NCBI GenBank assembly: GCA_023151185.1
Contig: JAKLJL010000001.1
Coordinates: 124,001 to 188,000, forward strand
Length of the DNA: 64,000 bases
Reading direction: 5' to 3'
DNA from: Bacteroidota bacterium
Lineage (GTDB): Bacteria; Bacteroidota; JABWAT01
The position numbers and the translations under genes are program-made. Under the pieces are notes generated by a model that was not told the origin of the DNA, did not search any database, and was given only the letters and a program-made list of their open reading frames with translations. This document shows positions 29,335-39,839 of this stretch, piece by piece. Each line of letters begins with the position of its first letter. Position 1 is the first letter of the stretch.

Positions 29335-30381
29335 TTATTTGGATTTTCCCTTGCCGGATTCCGGTTGGGGCTGTTCTGCTTCCGGAAAACCCATTGTCCG
29401 TTTAATTTTGCCTTCGATTTCGGCAGCGAGATCAGGATTTTCAATAAGAATCCGTTTCACCGACTCTCGTCCCTGGCCGAGTTTTTCTTCTCCGTAACTG
29501 AACCAGCTTCCGCTTTTACCGATAATTTTGTGATCAACTCCAAGGTCTATAATTTCCCCGATTTTGGAGATTCCTTCCCCGAAATTGATATCAAATTCAC
29601 ATTCCGTAAAGGGTGGGGCAACCTTATTTTTGACAATTTTCACCTTCGTCCGGTTTCCGACAACGGTTTCGCCTTCCTTGATCGTTCCGATTTTCCGGAT
29701 ATCCATCCGGATTGAGGCATAAAATTTCAGTGATTTACCACCGGTGGTAGTTTCGGGATTTCCGAACATGACACCGATTTTTTCACGGAGCTGATTAATA
29801 AAAATAGCAATGCACCCGGTCTTTGAAATGGTTCCGGTCAGCTTTCGGAGTGCCTGAGACATCAACCTGGCCTGCAGACCGACGTGGCTGTCTCCCATTT
29901 CGCCCTCAATTTCAGCTTTCGGTACCAGGGCAGCAACCGAGTCGATCACCAGAACATCCAGGGCACCTGAACGAACCAGGGTTTCGGCAATTTCCAGAGC
30001 CTGCTCCCCGTTATCCGGTTGGGAGATCAGCAGGTTTTTGGTGTCAACGCCTAATTTTTCGGCATATCTGGGGTCAAAAGCATGTTCCGCATCAACAATT
30101 GCACACAAACCGCCCTGTTTCTGGGCTTCTGCGATGATATGGGTGGCCAGAGTTGTTTTACCAGAGGATTCCGGTCCGTAAATCTCAATAATCCGGCCTC
30201 TGGGAACGCCTCCGACGCCAAGAGAATAGTCCAGTGAAATGGATCCGGAAGAAATGGTCCGGATTGGCGCATTTGGCCTGTCTCCGAGCCGCATGATCGT
30301 TCCTTTTCCGTAAGCACGGTCAAGTGTTTCAATTGCGACACCAAGAGCTTTTAATTTTCCTTCGTTAATTTCGACAGCCAT
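29335..30381 (-). CDS. recA: Recombinase RecA
   Basis: [68 protein letters not shown]. Confidence 0.99.
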   Translation of the reverse strand: MAVEINEGKLKALGVAIETLDRAYGKGTIMRLGDRPNAPIRTISSGSISLDYSLGVGGVPRGRIIEIYGPESSGKTTLATHIIAEAQKQGGLCAIVDAEHAFDPRYAEKLGVDTKNLLISQPDNGEQALEIAETLVRSGALDVLVIDSVAALVPKAEIEGEMGDSHVGLQARLMSQALRKLTGTISKTGCIAIFINQLREKIGVMFGNPETTTGGKSLKFYASIRMDIRKIGTIKEGETVVGNRTKVKIVKNKVAPPFTECEFDINFGEGISKIGEIIDLGVDHKIIGKSGSWFSYGEEKLGQGRESVKRILIENPDLAAEIEGKIKRTMGFPEAEQPQPESGKGKSK

Positions 30382-30466
30382 GGAGGTTTCCTTTCAATAC
30401 TAATTGGACACTTTAATTGAATTCTCCCAAACATGCAGGATGTTTTGCAAAAAAGCAATAAAAGTG

Positions 30467-30482
30467 CTGTAAAAAATAACAG
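30467..30482 (-). promoter_or_regulatory. Putative LexA (SOS) box upstream of recA
   Basis: Minus strand CTGTTATTTTTTACAG = CTGT-N8-ACAG, about 85 bp upstream of recA start. Confidence 0.7.
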
Positions 30483-30547
30483 TAGTTGGTCTGTAATGGT
30501 GAATACCCGGGATCAGGCGTTCAACAGGTAAAAATAGGAAATTGAGG

Positions 30548-31810
30548 TCAGGGTTGCAATCGGGGCGAAATGAATTCCCGAAGCAGATTCAGGGCAGAAA
30601 AGGCGGCCCGTTCCTTTATCATCTTCCGGTCGCCGGGAATCAGCAGTCTGCGGGTTTCTGTTTGTGCGGCCGAGGAGGCAGATACAAAAACAAGGCCGAC
30701 CGGTTTTTCCTGACTTCCCCCGCCGGGACCGGCAATACCGGTAACCGCAAGACCGAAATCAGTTCCCGTCCGCTTTCTGATGCCTTCCGCCATTTCCGCA
30801 GCAGTTGCTTCACTGACAGCGCCAAATCTGTTCAGAGTTTCCGTTCTGACATCCAGAAAGACAGTCTTTGCTGAATTTGAATAGGTGACGAGTGAAGCCA
30901 TGAATACGTCTGAGGCCCCCGGGATGTTGGTCAGCTTGTCTCCGATCAGACCGCCGGTTATGGACTCTGCAACTGATAGTGTTTGTCCGGCACTTTTCAA
31001 TTGGCGGATCACTGCTGCCTCAAGATCCTCGTCTTCTGAGCTGTAAAAATGGGAACCTGCTTTTTCAGCGAGAAAAGCAGTCAGCCTGTCCAGCTCTTTT
31101 TCAAGCTTAACAGAATCATCTCCCTTGACCATCACCCTGAGCCGGACTCCGGAGAAGGAGGGCAGAAAGGCAAGCGTTGCATTCCCCGGCAGAAACTGCT
31201 CAACCGGGCCAATCCGTTCGGCAAGAGTTGATTCGGGAATTCCGGTGGTCCTGAGAGTTTTCTGGAGAATAATGCTGGTTGTATTTTTCTGTTTCAGAAC
31301 CGGCCGGATCCGTTCATCCATCAGGAATTTCATTTCAGTCGGGACGCCGGGGAGCACAAAAAGGTCGTGGCCGTTTCTGGAAAACCACAATCCCGGTGCC
31401 GTTCCGGTTTCGTTGATCAGAGCTCTGGCGGTTGAAGGAACATCGGCCTGCTGCAGGTTCAGGTCTGAGACCGTCCGGCCCCGTTTTTCAAAAATCTGAC
31501 GGATAACGGCAAGCTGCTCTTCTGACCGGACCCAGGTACCGCCAAAAAGTTTCAGAAGAACAGCTTTGGTAATATCATCGTGTGTCGGACCGAGACCTCC
31601 GGTTGTAATGACAACATTGTAGTTGTCCAGGCAGTCTGAAATGGTGGACCGGATCGCTTCCTCCCTGTCGCTGACCGAAATGATGGTTTCAACTGAATAG
31701 CCGAGTTCCGTCAGGCGGATGCTGAGGTGGGTGGCATTGGTGTTTACAATCTGCCCAATGAGAATTTCATCACCAATGGTGATCAGTGCAGCCGTCAGCC
31801 CAGAATCCAT
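30548..31810 (-). CDS. cinA: CinA (MoCF-like domain + NMN amidohydrolase domain)
   Basis: ITIGDEILIGQIVNTNA, TTGGLGPTHDD, VAESITGGLIGDKLTNIPGASDVF. Confidence 0.96.
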   Translation of the reverse strand: MDSGLTAALITIGDEILIGQIVNTNATHLSIRLTELGYSVETIISVSDREEAIRSTISDCLDNYNVVITTGGLGPTHDDITKAVLLKLFGGTWVRSEEQLAVIRQIFEKRGRTVSDLNLQQADVPSTARALINETGTAPGLWFSRNGHDLFVLPGVPTEMKFLMDERIRPVLKQKNTTSIILQKTLRTTGIPESTLAERIGPVEQFLPGNATLAFLPSFSGVRLRVMVKGDDSVKLEKELDRLTAFLAEKAGSHFYSSEDEDLEAAVIRQLKSAGQTLSVAESITGGLIGDKLTNIPGASDVFMASLVTYSNSAKTVFLDVRTETLNRFGAVSEATAAEMAEGIRKRTGTDFGLAVTGIAGPGGGSQEKPVGLVFVSASSAAQTETRRLLIPGDRKMIKERAAFSALNLLREFISPRLQP

Positions 31811-32250
31811 TTCAGCGCCCCAATCAAAAGTAGAGTATAGGTACCGGCAAGCAGATCATCCAGCATGATGCCCCACCCGCCGGGTAAACTCTGAAGCCGG
31901 TTTATTTTCCAGATTTTGGATATGTCGAAGAACCGGAAAAGAACAAAAGAGGTTCCGGCCAGAAGCAGATCGGTTGAAGAGAGAACCATCAGCGGGAGTA
32001 ACTGTCCTGAAACTTCATCAAGTACAAACCAGTCCGGGTCTTTTTCAGAGAATACCTCGGAGCGGTAGCCGAGCCAGATTCCGGCTGCCGTTACCAAAAT
32101 GAAGACAGAAACCAGAACGGGAAGGGAAGAAAAACCGGGAATCAGCAGGAACAGTAAAACCGGAACGAGGCTTCCCCAGGTACCGGGGGCTTTAGGCAGC
32201 AATCCGGCACCAAAACAGGATCCCAGCAGTCTGACCCAGACAGAACTCAT
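31795..32250 (-). CDS. pgpA: Phosphatidylglycerophosphatase A
   Basis: GLLPKAPGTWGSL, DPDWFVLDEVSGQLL, GGWGIMLDDLLAG. Confidence 0.93.
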   Translation of the reverse strand: MSSVWVRLLGSCFGAGLLPKAPGTWGSLVPVLLFLLIPGFSSLPVLVSVFILVTAAGIWLGYRSEVFSEKDPDWFVLDEVSGQLLPLMVLSSTDLLLAGTSFVLFRFFDISKIWKINRLQSLPGGWGIMLDDLLAGTYTLLLIGALKWILG

Positions 32251-32252
32251 GA

Positions 32253-32858
32253 TCAGGAAGATTTCTTTTTATTCAGCGAAAAATCTTCAATCAGATAGAC
32301 GAGTCCGCTGAAAAGGGTGTAAAGTGTGATTCCCCAGAACAGAATCTCCAGCAAGGAGGAGGTCAGGAAGGCTTCCAGAAAGGGTGTCAGTATTTTGCCT
32401 TCCGGCCGGATTCTTGGATAGAGAACAGCGAAAAGGACCAGGTAAATGACCACGATCTGTGATGCTGTTTTCCATTTGGCAATCAGGTTTGCCGGGATTG
32501 ATTTCCCTTTCATTTCTTCATAAATCCGGTACAGAGTTAAGGAAATATCCCGGATAATAATTACCAGAACCATCCAAAGGGACATGATTCCCGCATCATA
32601 AAAGGCGAGAAATGCGGCACTTGTCAGGATTTTATCGGCCAGCGGGTCGAGGAATTTTCCCAGCCGGCTGATTTCGCCAAGTTTTCTGGCAAGGTATCCG
32701 TCATACCAGTCTGTGAGGCTGGCAATTGTAAACACAATGGCACACCACAGAGCTCCCGATGGGGTAGTGATAAAAAATAAGTAGTAAAAGACAGGGGCGA
32801 GAAGAATTCGCAGGTAGGTGAGCTGGTTAGGAAGCGAGAATACCGGATGATGCCACAT
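32253..32858 (-). CDS. pgsA: CDP-diacylglycerol-glycerol-3-phosphate 3-phosphatidyltransferase
   Basis: DWYDGYLARKLGEISRLGKFLDPLADK CDP-alcohol motif; start MWHHPVFSL chosen because track start 32891 runs into a terminator hairpin. Confidence 0.9.
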   Translation of the reverse strand: MWHHPVFSLPNQLTYLRILLAPVFYYLFFITTPSGALWCAIVFTIASLTDWYDGYLARKLGEISRLGKFLDPLADKILTSAAFLAFYDAGIMSLWMVLVIIIRDISLTLYRIYEEMKGKSIPANLIAKWKTASQIVVIYLVLFAVLYPRIRPEGKILTPFLEAFLTSSLLEILFWGITLYTLFSGLVYLIEDFSLNKKKSS

Positions 32859-32876
32859 GGGAACTCTGGAAAAGGG

Positions 32877-32904
32877 AAAAAGCCACAGCAAGGCGTGGCT
32901 TTTT
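32877..32904 (-). terminator. Intrinsic terminator after rpmB
   Basis: AAAAAGCCAC-AGCAAGGC-GTGGCTTTTT. Confidence 0.75.
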
Positions 32905-32918
32905 ATCCATCATTCCGT

Positions 32919-33110
32919 TCAGGCAGATTTGATGACCCGGCCCGATTTAATACAGTTGGTGCACACTTTCAGACGGGTGTGGCGACCTTCTACAATGGCA
33001 TGAACTTTTTGAAGATTTGGCTCCCACCGGCGGCGGGTACGATTGTTGGCGTGACTGACATGGTTCCCGTAAACAGGACCTTTACCGCAGATATCACAAC
33101 GCTTAGCCAT
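32919..33110 (-). CDS. rpmB: 50S ribosomal protein L28
   Basis: MAKRCDICGKGPVYGNHVSHANNRTRRRWEPNL. Confidence 0.98.
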   Translation of the reverse strand: MAKRCDICGKGPVYGNHVSHANNRTRRRWEPNLQKVHAIVEGRHTRLKVCTNCIKSGRVIKSA

Positions 33111-33271
33111 GACAAGACCTCTGAAACTTGAATTATGAATAAAATATGGTTGGTTTTTAAATAAGAACTACAAATATAGAACCGATTTCAGGATTATGCA
33201 AAACCGGTGCTGGAAAAAGTAGGGGTGGTTTTCATTTTCACAGCCAGAGTTCACCTGCTGCTTTCGTATCT

Positions 33272-33976
33272 TTGACTTATTTGAGGAAGAAAATGGAGTT
33301 TCAGTTCGGGTCTCTCGGGTATCCTTTGGTTACCGCACTGCTGGGATCGCTTCATTGCACGGGAATGTGCGGTGGTTTTATCGTCCTGCTGGGAAAATCA
33401 AACCCGGGGACTGTCTGGTATTGGAAGTACCAGGCGGGGAAAACTGCCGGATATGCCCTGATTGGAACCGTCGTAATGGTCTTCTCCTTTTTCCTGACCC
33501 GGTCGGGCGGATTTACCGGAGCCCAGTATCTGCTGACGACAGTTTCGGGATATCTGATGGGACATTATGCGGTACTGTCGCTGATGGGGAAACCCTGGTC
33601 GTTTACCGGTCGTCTTCCCGGATGGATCCACCCGGAAAAAGTGCTGAATTCGTCCTTTCTGTTCGGATTTTTCAACGGGCTGATGCCCTGCGGGCTTGTT
33701 TATATGCTTTTCATTGCCCTTCCGCTGGCACCCGGACCGGCAGAAGGGTATCTGATGATCATCCTGTTCGGACTGGGAACGGTTCCCTCTCTTCTCCTGA
33801 TCAGCCGGCTGCTTGGTTTCATTTCAGGACAAAGCCGGGTATGGGTTGAACGGGTGCTTTACAGTTATCTGCTGCTTTTTGCAGTGGTGACTCTGCTCCG
33901 GGGAAACCCGTTCACCGAAGCATTTGTCCATTCACTCTTCCCTCATTCAGTTCTGAGGTGGTTCCTGTTTACCTGA
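33272..33976 (+). CDS. Sulfite exporter TauE/SafE-family (cytochrome biogenesis-type) membrane protein
   Basis: LGSLHCTGMCGGFIVLLG and FGFFNGLMPCGLVYMLF. Confidence 0.85.
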   Translation: MTYLRKKMEFQFGSLGYPLVTALLGSLHCTGMCGGFIVLLGKSNPGTVWYWKYQAGKTAGYALIGTVVMVFSFFLTRSGGFTGAQYLLTTVSGYLMGHYAVLSLMGKPWSFTGRLPGWIHPEKVLNSSFLFGFFNGLMPCGLVYMLFIALPLAPGPAEGYLMIILFGLGTVPSLLLISRLLGFISGQSRVWVERVLYSYLLLFAVVTLLRGNPFTEAFVHSLFPHSVLRWFLFT

Positions 33977-35996
33977 TCAGGGTAATCCGGATCGTATTAA
34001 CCAGTTCGTTACCCGAGGTAAGTCTCACAAAGTAAACACCGCTGGCAAGAGCCCGGCCATCAAATCCGGCAGCATAGAAAAGAACTTCATTCCACCCGGC
34101 TTTGAAGCCGGTAATATCAATCACTGCAACAAGCTGACCGGTGATGCTGTAAATTTTAAGAAGGTTGATTTTTCCTTCCATTTCCCGGCTGATATAAATC
34201 CGGATGGTGGTAGACGGGTTAAACGGGTTGGGATAATTATCTTTCACTCCGGCAAAAGCAGGGACTTCGGGGTCATCACCAGTTCCGGTGTTAACCGTTT
34301 TGTAGTCTGCAATGTAAGCTGTATACCGGCACCGGATCCCATAGGTCAGACTAAGTGCAATCAGGCTGTCCTTAAGTGTCTGGGTCTCGCCATCAACCAG
34401 TATTACCTGTTCAAGTGCATCGATTTTTCCTTTAGCCCATAATGAAGGCACAAAGCCGAACTGAAGCGTGTCGGGTGAAAAAGTAGACGAAAACGGATAC
34501 TGAACCTGTTTTTGCATCTTATTCCGTCCTGAAAGGGTTACAACTGCATCTCCCGGTGTTGAATAGGTTCCGGATACACTTGTAAAGGCATTGGAGTAGA
34601 TCGAGGTTCCCTTCACCGCAGAAAGACCGGATAGATCACTTTTTGCCGAGGTAACCCGGATTCCGGCCATAATCGGGTCACTGACCATGCGGAATACTTT
34701 TTCAATTCCTGCTTTCAGGTTGTCGCTTTCCCGGAAATACCTGACGAAGCCGTAATTTAACGCAGATAAATATTCAAGCCGTTCCCTGTCGACGAGGTCA
34801 CCGAAAGCAATGCTGAAAATGCCCGCTTTTTTGGTATTCAATGTCTGGATTACTTTCGGATCGACCAGAGATTTCCCGTTGGTAAAATTCAGCACACTAT
34901 TTTGCTGAAGGGTATCGGTAAATTGTTTTAAGGCTTCCGGAAGGGCAGCGTCAAGTCTTGATCCGCCCGATACTGAAAGCTGGCTGATAAAGGATTTTGC
35001 CGACTCAACGGTGGTGGCAGAGGAAGCCTGCAGACTGGTTTTCCATTTGGTTATGCCGGAATTATAGGCAATAATATTGAACTGGTCCCCCGGTCTCAGG
35101 TAGTCGAGACAGGATGAAAGTCCTTCCTTGCTTTTCTGAATCTGGTCGGCGGTCATACCTGACGAGATGTTAACCAGAAATACCATCCGTTTCTGGAAAA
35201 GGCTGTCCGGGTTGGACGGGTTTGGCGGGGTAATGATGAGGTTGTACCATCCCGTCTGATCAGGGGAATATTTGGAGTACAGATTGAAAGTCAGTCCGGA
35301 AGCAGATTCCTGAAAGACCATTTCAACATCCCGGGTCAGCCAGGCTTTCGGTTCAGAATAGGTCAGTTCAAATTCTGACTCATTGTGAAGGGTTACCTTT
35401 GCTCCCGGATGGGAGGGCAGATCAGCCGTTTGGACCGGCCGGTTTGATTTCACTGAAAAATGGATATCCAGTTGTTCAATGGAATGTGTAACAAAGGGTG
35501 AGGTATTCAGCGGAAACCGGTAAGTACAATCCCCGTTGTAATAGTCCAGAAGAGAAATATAGGTCAATTGAATCCGCTGAATTTCATTTGGTGCAATATT
35601 TTTCAATAAAATGCGGATTGCATTGGAACCCATGTACCTGTTGACGGCAGCCACCAGCGGACTTTCACCTGTCCCCGGGTTTGTATCCTGACGTCTGACT
35701 TCAAGCACGGCCTTATAGGCAATGTCATTTTTCCAGTAGGTAATATCCGTTGCCCGGGCATCGGAAGGAAGCGGGAAGGAGTACATGGCATCTGTCGTCT
35801 GGTTCCAGTCGTTTCTGAATTCCTGATAGATTTTAGTTTCTGCAACCATTCCGGTAATGGAAACATCCACCTTCGACACCAGATTTTTAAGAAAATCCAT
35901 CGGGTAGTCTTTGTGGACCGGCAGCAGCAACCCATCGGCAAAAGTCCGAAGGGAGAAGATCAGAATGAAGGTGAGTGAAAGGAGAGTTTTTTTCAT
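33969..35996 (-). CDS. Secreted VIT/VWA-like protein with C-terminal sorting domain
   Basis: VIT-like N-terminus, VWA-like MVFLVNISSGMTADQIQ, C-terminal DNYPNPFNPSTTIRIYI. Confidence 0.8.
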   Translation of the reverse strand: MKKTLLSLTFILIFSLRTFADGLLLPVHKDYPMDFLKNLVSKVDVSITGMVAETKIYQEFRNDWNQTTDAMYSFPLPSDARATDITYWKNDIAYKAVLEVRRQDTNPGTGESPLVAAVNRYMGSNAIRILLKNIAPNEIQRIQLTYISLLDYYNGDCTYRFPLNTSPFVTHSIEQLDIHFSVKSNRPVQTADLPSHPGAKVTLHNESEFELTYSEPKAWLTRDVEMVFQESASGLTFNLYSKYSPDQTGWYNLIITPPNPSNPDSLFQKRMVFLVNISSGMTADQIQKSKEGLSSCLDYLRPGDQFNIIAYNSGITKWKTSLQASSATTVESAKSFISQLSVSGGSRLDAALPEALKQFTDTLQQNSVLNFTNGKSLVDPKVIQTLNTKKAGIFSIAFGDLVDRERLEYLSALNYGFVRYFRESDNLKAGIEKVFRMVSDPIMAGIRVTSAKSDLSGLSAVKGTSIYSNAFTSVSGTYSTPGDAVVTLSGRNKMQKQVQYPFSSTFSPDTLQFGFVPSLWAKGKIDALEQVILVDGETQTLKDSLIALSLTYGIRCRYTAYIADYKTVNTGTGDDPEVPAFAGVKDNYPNPFNPSTTIRIYISREMEGKINLLKIYSITGQLVAVIDITGFKAGWNEVLFYAAGFDGRALASGVYFVRLTSGNELVNTIRITLIR

Positions 35997-36008
35997 GGTG
36001 AGGACTCC

Positions 36009-38342
36009 TTATTTCAGAAAATAGAGTTTTTCAGTCTGTTTCCGGATCACCTTGCCGGTGGCATCCAGAAACCTGACCTGAATGAGGTAAATTCCGGTTG
36101 CAATCTGCTGCCCGGCAGAATTATCCGCATTCCAGATTACCCGTGATTCAGGTGAGCCGGGTGCAAGTTCAAACTGCCGGACTGACTGTCCAAGCAAATT
36201 GAAGACCTCAATCTGAAGGCCATATTTCTGGGGATTCCGGACCGAAATGGTCGCAGTCGGATTAAACGGATTCGGGTAAAGGGTAATCCCGGGCAGTGTC
36301 TTTTGCAGTCCGCCGGAGCTGAGGGTAAACTGGTCATGGCCGCCCAAACCGCTGTAGTAAACACTCAATTCGGTTACATAACCGGGTGAAACAGGGTCCT
36401 TCGCTGTAAATACCAGTTTAAACCGGGTCGGAGTTGTCATCCGGGAAATGTCCAGAAGAATATCCCGGAATTTTCCCAGGATATCATAAAAGGAACCGCC
36501 GGTTGGTAAAACGATCGGATCATAATAGCTGGTTGCATAGGCGGTAGGTCCGATACAGTTTACAACGATTGCCTTTGATACCAACTGATTCACGACCTGC
36601 TGGATTGTAAGGGGTGTAATTGAATTTGCGATATGATAAGTTGCATCTGTAATCCAGATGATCACCTTCTTCGCATTTGGCTTAAAATTCAATTCGGTTG
36701 CTGCTGCCAGAGCATCCAGTGAGTTTTCAGGAAAATCAGCACCGCCGTTTGCAGATTGCTGCCCGATAAGGGTTTTAAATGCACCGGCATCAGCGGTAAA
36801 AGCCGACGTCGACCTGACTTCATCCCCAAAGGTAACAAGTGCCAGGCGGTAGCTGATACCCTGGTTGGCAATGCTGTCTGTGAACTCGATCATATTATTT
36901 TTTACAGCCTCTATCTCTTCAGACATACTTCCAGTGACATCCAGAACAAAAACCAGGTCCAGATCTGAAACACCACCTGTTGTATCTTTCAGAAGAGTGA
37001 AATCGAAAACCCGGTTCTGGTTGCCGGTGAGTTTCAGGTTAGAGGGTTTCAGATTGGTCAGCAGTTGGTCTGTTTCGGTAATCCTGGCCTTAAAAAAAAC
37101 AGAGAGGTCTTTTCCTGAAGCGGTAACTGTATCAATTTTTACCGTTAACCCTGTTTCAGAAACCGGGGTTGCGGGGATGAAATAATTCCGGTTCTCGGTC
37201 AGTTTTTTCGTACTGTTCTGGTACAGGCTAAGAACCAACGGTGAAGTTTGGTTGTCATAAATTTCAGGGATGGAGACGGTTAATTTCTGATAGGATTTTT
37301 GATTCGGAGCAATTGCAAAACTAACTGATGAGGTGTCATTCGGGAAAACGGTTCCGCCATTCAGCCCAAGAGTCAGGTTGAACTGGGACTGTGCGCCTGG
37401 GTTGGAAACTTCGATCCAGGTAGTTGCCGTTGACGGGGTTAACAGTCCTCCCTGAATGGAGGAAAAAGGTTCCAGATCCCAGCGAAGAAATAACTGCCCA
37501 AAGTCCGGCTGCTTCAGGGTAATCAGAGTCCGGGTTTCTTTGCTGTCGCCGGCATTTAAAAGTGAAAGCGGCCAACTGGCTTTCAGGCATACGTCATACA
37601 GCAATGCCCCGGTGTTTGCAGGTTCCCCTGCCAGCAGATTTTTCCAGTTGATCACCTGCAATTCTGCCGGTGCAGCGCCAGGGAAACTGATTCCGGCCAC
37701 CATCCCGAAAGGAGCGGCTGACTTTTCCCGGAGTTCCAGGGCAAACGGAAAATCAGGGCCAAGGAGTGTTTCCTTCCCCAGTCCTTCCTGACCCGAAAAA
37801 AGAGTTCCGTCAGCCCATTTCCCAACCGACGGATCCAGAATCAGCCCAGGTGCAACAGTCTGTACCTGACCGGATAAATTCTGAATCCGGGATATCAGAC
37901 TGGCCGTCCCGCCGGAAATCCGGATTGTGAACTCAGCTTTGAAGTCGTTTTCTTTCAGGAAAATAACCGAAGCTGAATCTGTCCCGGTAACAGTTTCGGT
38001 CACACAGGTACCGGCAAGAGATTCCGGCGTCAGTTGGATGCCTCCCCACTCAAAAACGGGATAACTGGTTTTTGCCCATGGGTGCCCAAAGGTAATCGGG
38101 CAGGCGTCATCCAAATCGGTGCCCTCAGTCCCGCCTGTTGTACCGAGAGTAAAGTAACCGGAGGAAAGCAGTGCTGCTTCGATCTGGCTGTTTTTGATTT
38201 TATGGTCAGCAACAGCCGTCTGGCCCTTTAAAAATCTCACCTGATCGGTCGGGGGGGAGTCCAGATCATAACTTTTCTTGATCTGGCCGGTTGCAGTCAA
38301 CGCTGCCGGCAGCAGCAGCAGATGCACAAGCAGTTTTTTCAT
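36009..38342 (-). CDS. Secreted VWA-domain protein with C-terminal sorting domain
   Basis: DLVFVLDVTGSMSEEIEAVKNNM (intact MIDAS DxTGS); C-terminal LYPNPFNPTATISVRNP. Confidence 0.88.
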   Translation of the reverse strand: MKKLLVHLLLLPAALTATGQIKKSYDLDSPPTDQVRFLKGQTAVADHKIKNSQIEAALLSSGYFTLGTTGGTEGTDLDDACPITFGHPWAKTSYPVFEWGGIQLTPESLAGTCVTETVTGTDSASVIFLKENDFKAEFTIRISGGTASLISRIQNLSGQVQTVAPGLILDPSVGKWADGTLFSGQEGLGKETLLGPDFPFALELREKSAAPFGMVAGISFPGAAPAELQVINWKNLLAGEPANTGALLYDVCLKASWPLSLLNAGDSKETRTLITLKQPDFGQLFLRWDLEPFSSIQGGLLTPSTATTWIEVSNPGAQSQFNLTLGLNGGTVFPNDTSSVSFAIAPNQKSYQKLTVSIPEIYDNQTSPLVLSLYQNSTKKLTENRNYFIPATPVSETGLTVKIDTVTASGKDLSVFFKARITETDQLLTNLKPSNLKLTGNQNRVFDFTLLKDTTGGVSDLDLVFVLDVTGSMSEEIEAVKNNMIEFTDSIANQGISYRLALVTFGDEVRSTSAFTADAGAFKTLIGQQSANGGADFPENSLDALAAATELNFKPNAKKVIIWITDATYHIANSITPLTIQQVVNQLVSKAIVVNCIGPTAYATSYYDPIVLPTGGSFYDILGKFRDILLDISRMTTPTRFKLVFTAKDPVSPGYVTELSVYYSGLGGHDQFTLSSGGLQKTLPGITLYPNPFNPTATISVRNPQKYGLQIEVFNLLGQSVRQFELAPGSPESRVIWNADNSAGQQIATGIYLIQVRFLDATGKVIRKQTEKLYFLK

Positions 38343-38652
38343 AAGTCACTCACTTTCGGGATGACAGGGGTTTATCTGGTGTTACACGAATTTACTATGT
38401 ATAAAATTACTTAATTGATATAAAGGGTGCAAGAGCCGAAGGGTTAATTCCTGGTTAAAGAAATTTCTGCACGGATTGGCAAACCTATCGGTAACCTTTT
38501 TATTTTCATGCTGATAGACGGTGTTGAACTGAACCAGTTATCTGGGAATTCAGGATACGGATATCCAATTTGGTGATTTCGGTCAACCAGATTTTTCTTA
38601 ACCGGAACGCCTGACCAATCAGTACCTGAATAATTTGCCTTCTGGAGGGGTA

Positions 38653-39234
38653 ATGAAATCCGGAAAGTTAGCCGCAATAGACCTTTCTGCCTCATTTTTG
38701 AAGCCAAGCACTGCCGCCTGGCTGGCAGACGGTACGGTAAGTCTGGTAAAATTGCACGACAATCTGGAGATCGGCCGATGGGTTCAGGAAATCAAACCGG
38801 ATATTCTGGGATTGGATTCCCCTTTGTCAGTTCCTTCTGGACTAAATGGTAAATTTGGAAGCCGCCAGTGTGAACGGGATCTTCTTAGACTGGGTATACC
38901 GGTGCTGATGACATCTCTGCTGGCTCCGTTAACTTTCAGAGCACTGGATTTGCTGAAACAGGAGGGGTTAAAAGCCACCCGGATTGTTGAAGTCTACCCG
39001 CACAGCCTCCGTGAAAAATTCAATCTGCTGCCCGGTTTAAAAAAGACTGAGAATTACAACCGGATCTGGGAAGAAACCAACCCTCTGATTCCATTTCGGG
39101 TTAAGGATGCCGATATTCAGGACGACCACTGCCTGGATGCAGTTCTGGCCCTCTGGATGGTCTGGCTGATCAGGGAAGACCAGTATCAGGTCGTTGGAGA
39201 TCCGACGGAGGGGTTACTTTACCTGCCAAAATGA
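38653..39234 (+). CDS. DUF429 domain-containing protein
   Basis: KLAAIDLSASFLKPSTAAWL, LGLDSPLSVPSG, DDHCLDAVLALWM. Confidence 0.75.
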   Translation: MKSGKLAAIDLSASFLKPSTAAWLADGTVSLVKLHDNLEIGRWVQEIKPDILGLDSPLSVPSGLNGKFGSRQCERDLLRLGIPVLMTSLLAPLTFRALDLLKQEGLKATRIVEVYPHSLREKFNLLPGLKKTENYNRIWEETNPLIPFRVKDADIQDDHCLDAVLALWMVWLIREDQYQVVGDPTEGLLYLPK

Positions 39235-39839
39235 TTCAGACCGAAGAATTTAGAACACTTACTTCAGAACACCGGCCCGGGGCTGTTTGGGATGACTATG
39301 CCCGCAAAACAAAATATCCGGTCATCCAACGGGAATCTCTCGATTTTCTGCTTGTGCTTGCCAGAGCGCTGGCCCCTAAATCCATTCTGGAAGTTGGATG
39401 CGGCTATGGATATTGCGCATACCATCTGCTGACGGAAGTTCCTTTTTGTCACCTGACCGGAATTGATTTCCGGAAGGAAAACGAAGCCGTATTCAGGCAA
39501 CTGTCAACTGACTCCGGGATAAATGACCGGTTTCACTTTTTGGCAGGACCGGCAATTGACCGTCTGAATGAACTTCAGGAGTCCTTCGATTGGGTCATAC
39601 TGGACACCGATAAAAAGGACTATCCGGCTCTGGCGGAGAGTTGTCTGTCCAGGCTGAAAAAAGGGGGACTACTTATTGCCGATAACACGCTTTGGCAGGG
39701 AAGGGTGGCCGGGCTGAAGTCCGGAAAGGATCCTTCCGCTATTTTGTGGTGGAACGGGTGGGTGTACTCAAATTCAGAACTCGATACGGTCCTGATTCCG
39801 GTAGGTGACGGGCTGACTGTTTCCCGGAGGCGATTTTAA
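39231..39839 (+). CDS. O-methyltransferase family protein
   Basis: ILEVGCGYGYCAYHLL, FDWVILDTDKKDYPAL, GGLLIADNTLWQGRV. Confidence 0.9.
   Translation: MIQTEEFRTLTSEHRPGAVWDDYARKTKYPVIQRESLDFLLVLARALAPKSILEVGCGYGYCAYHLLTEVPFCHLTGIDFRKENEAVFRQLSTDSGINDRFHFLAGPAIDRLNELQESFDWVILDTDKKDYPALAESCLSRLKKGGLLIADNTLWQGRVAGLKSGKDPSAILWWNGWVYSNSELDTVLIPVGDGLTVSRRRF

Noticed and set aside
38444-38707. 87-aa minus-strand ORF in the gap before DUF429
   Set aside because: Overlaps the start of the DUF429 gene and has no clear motif.
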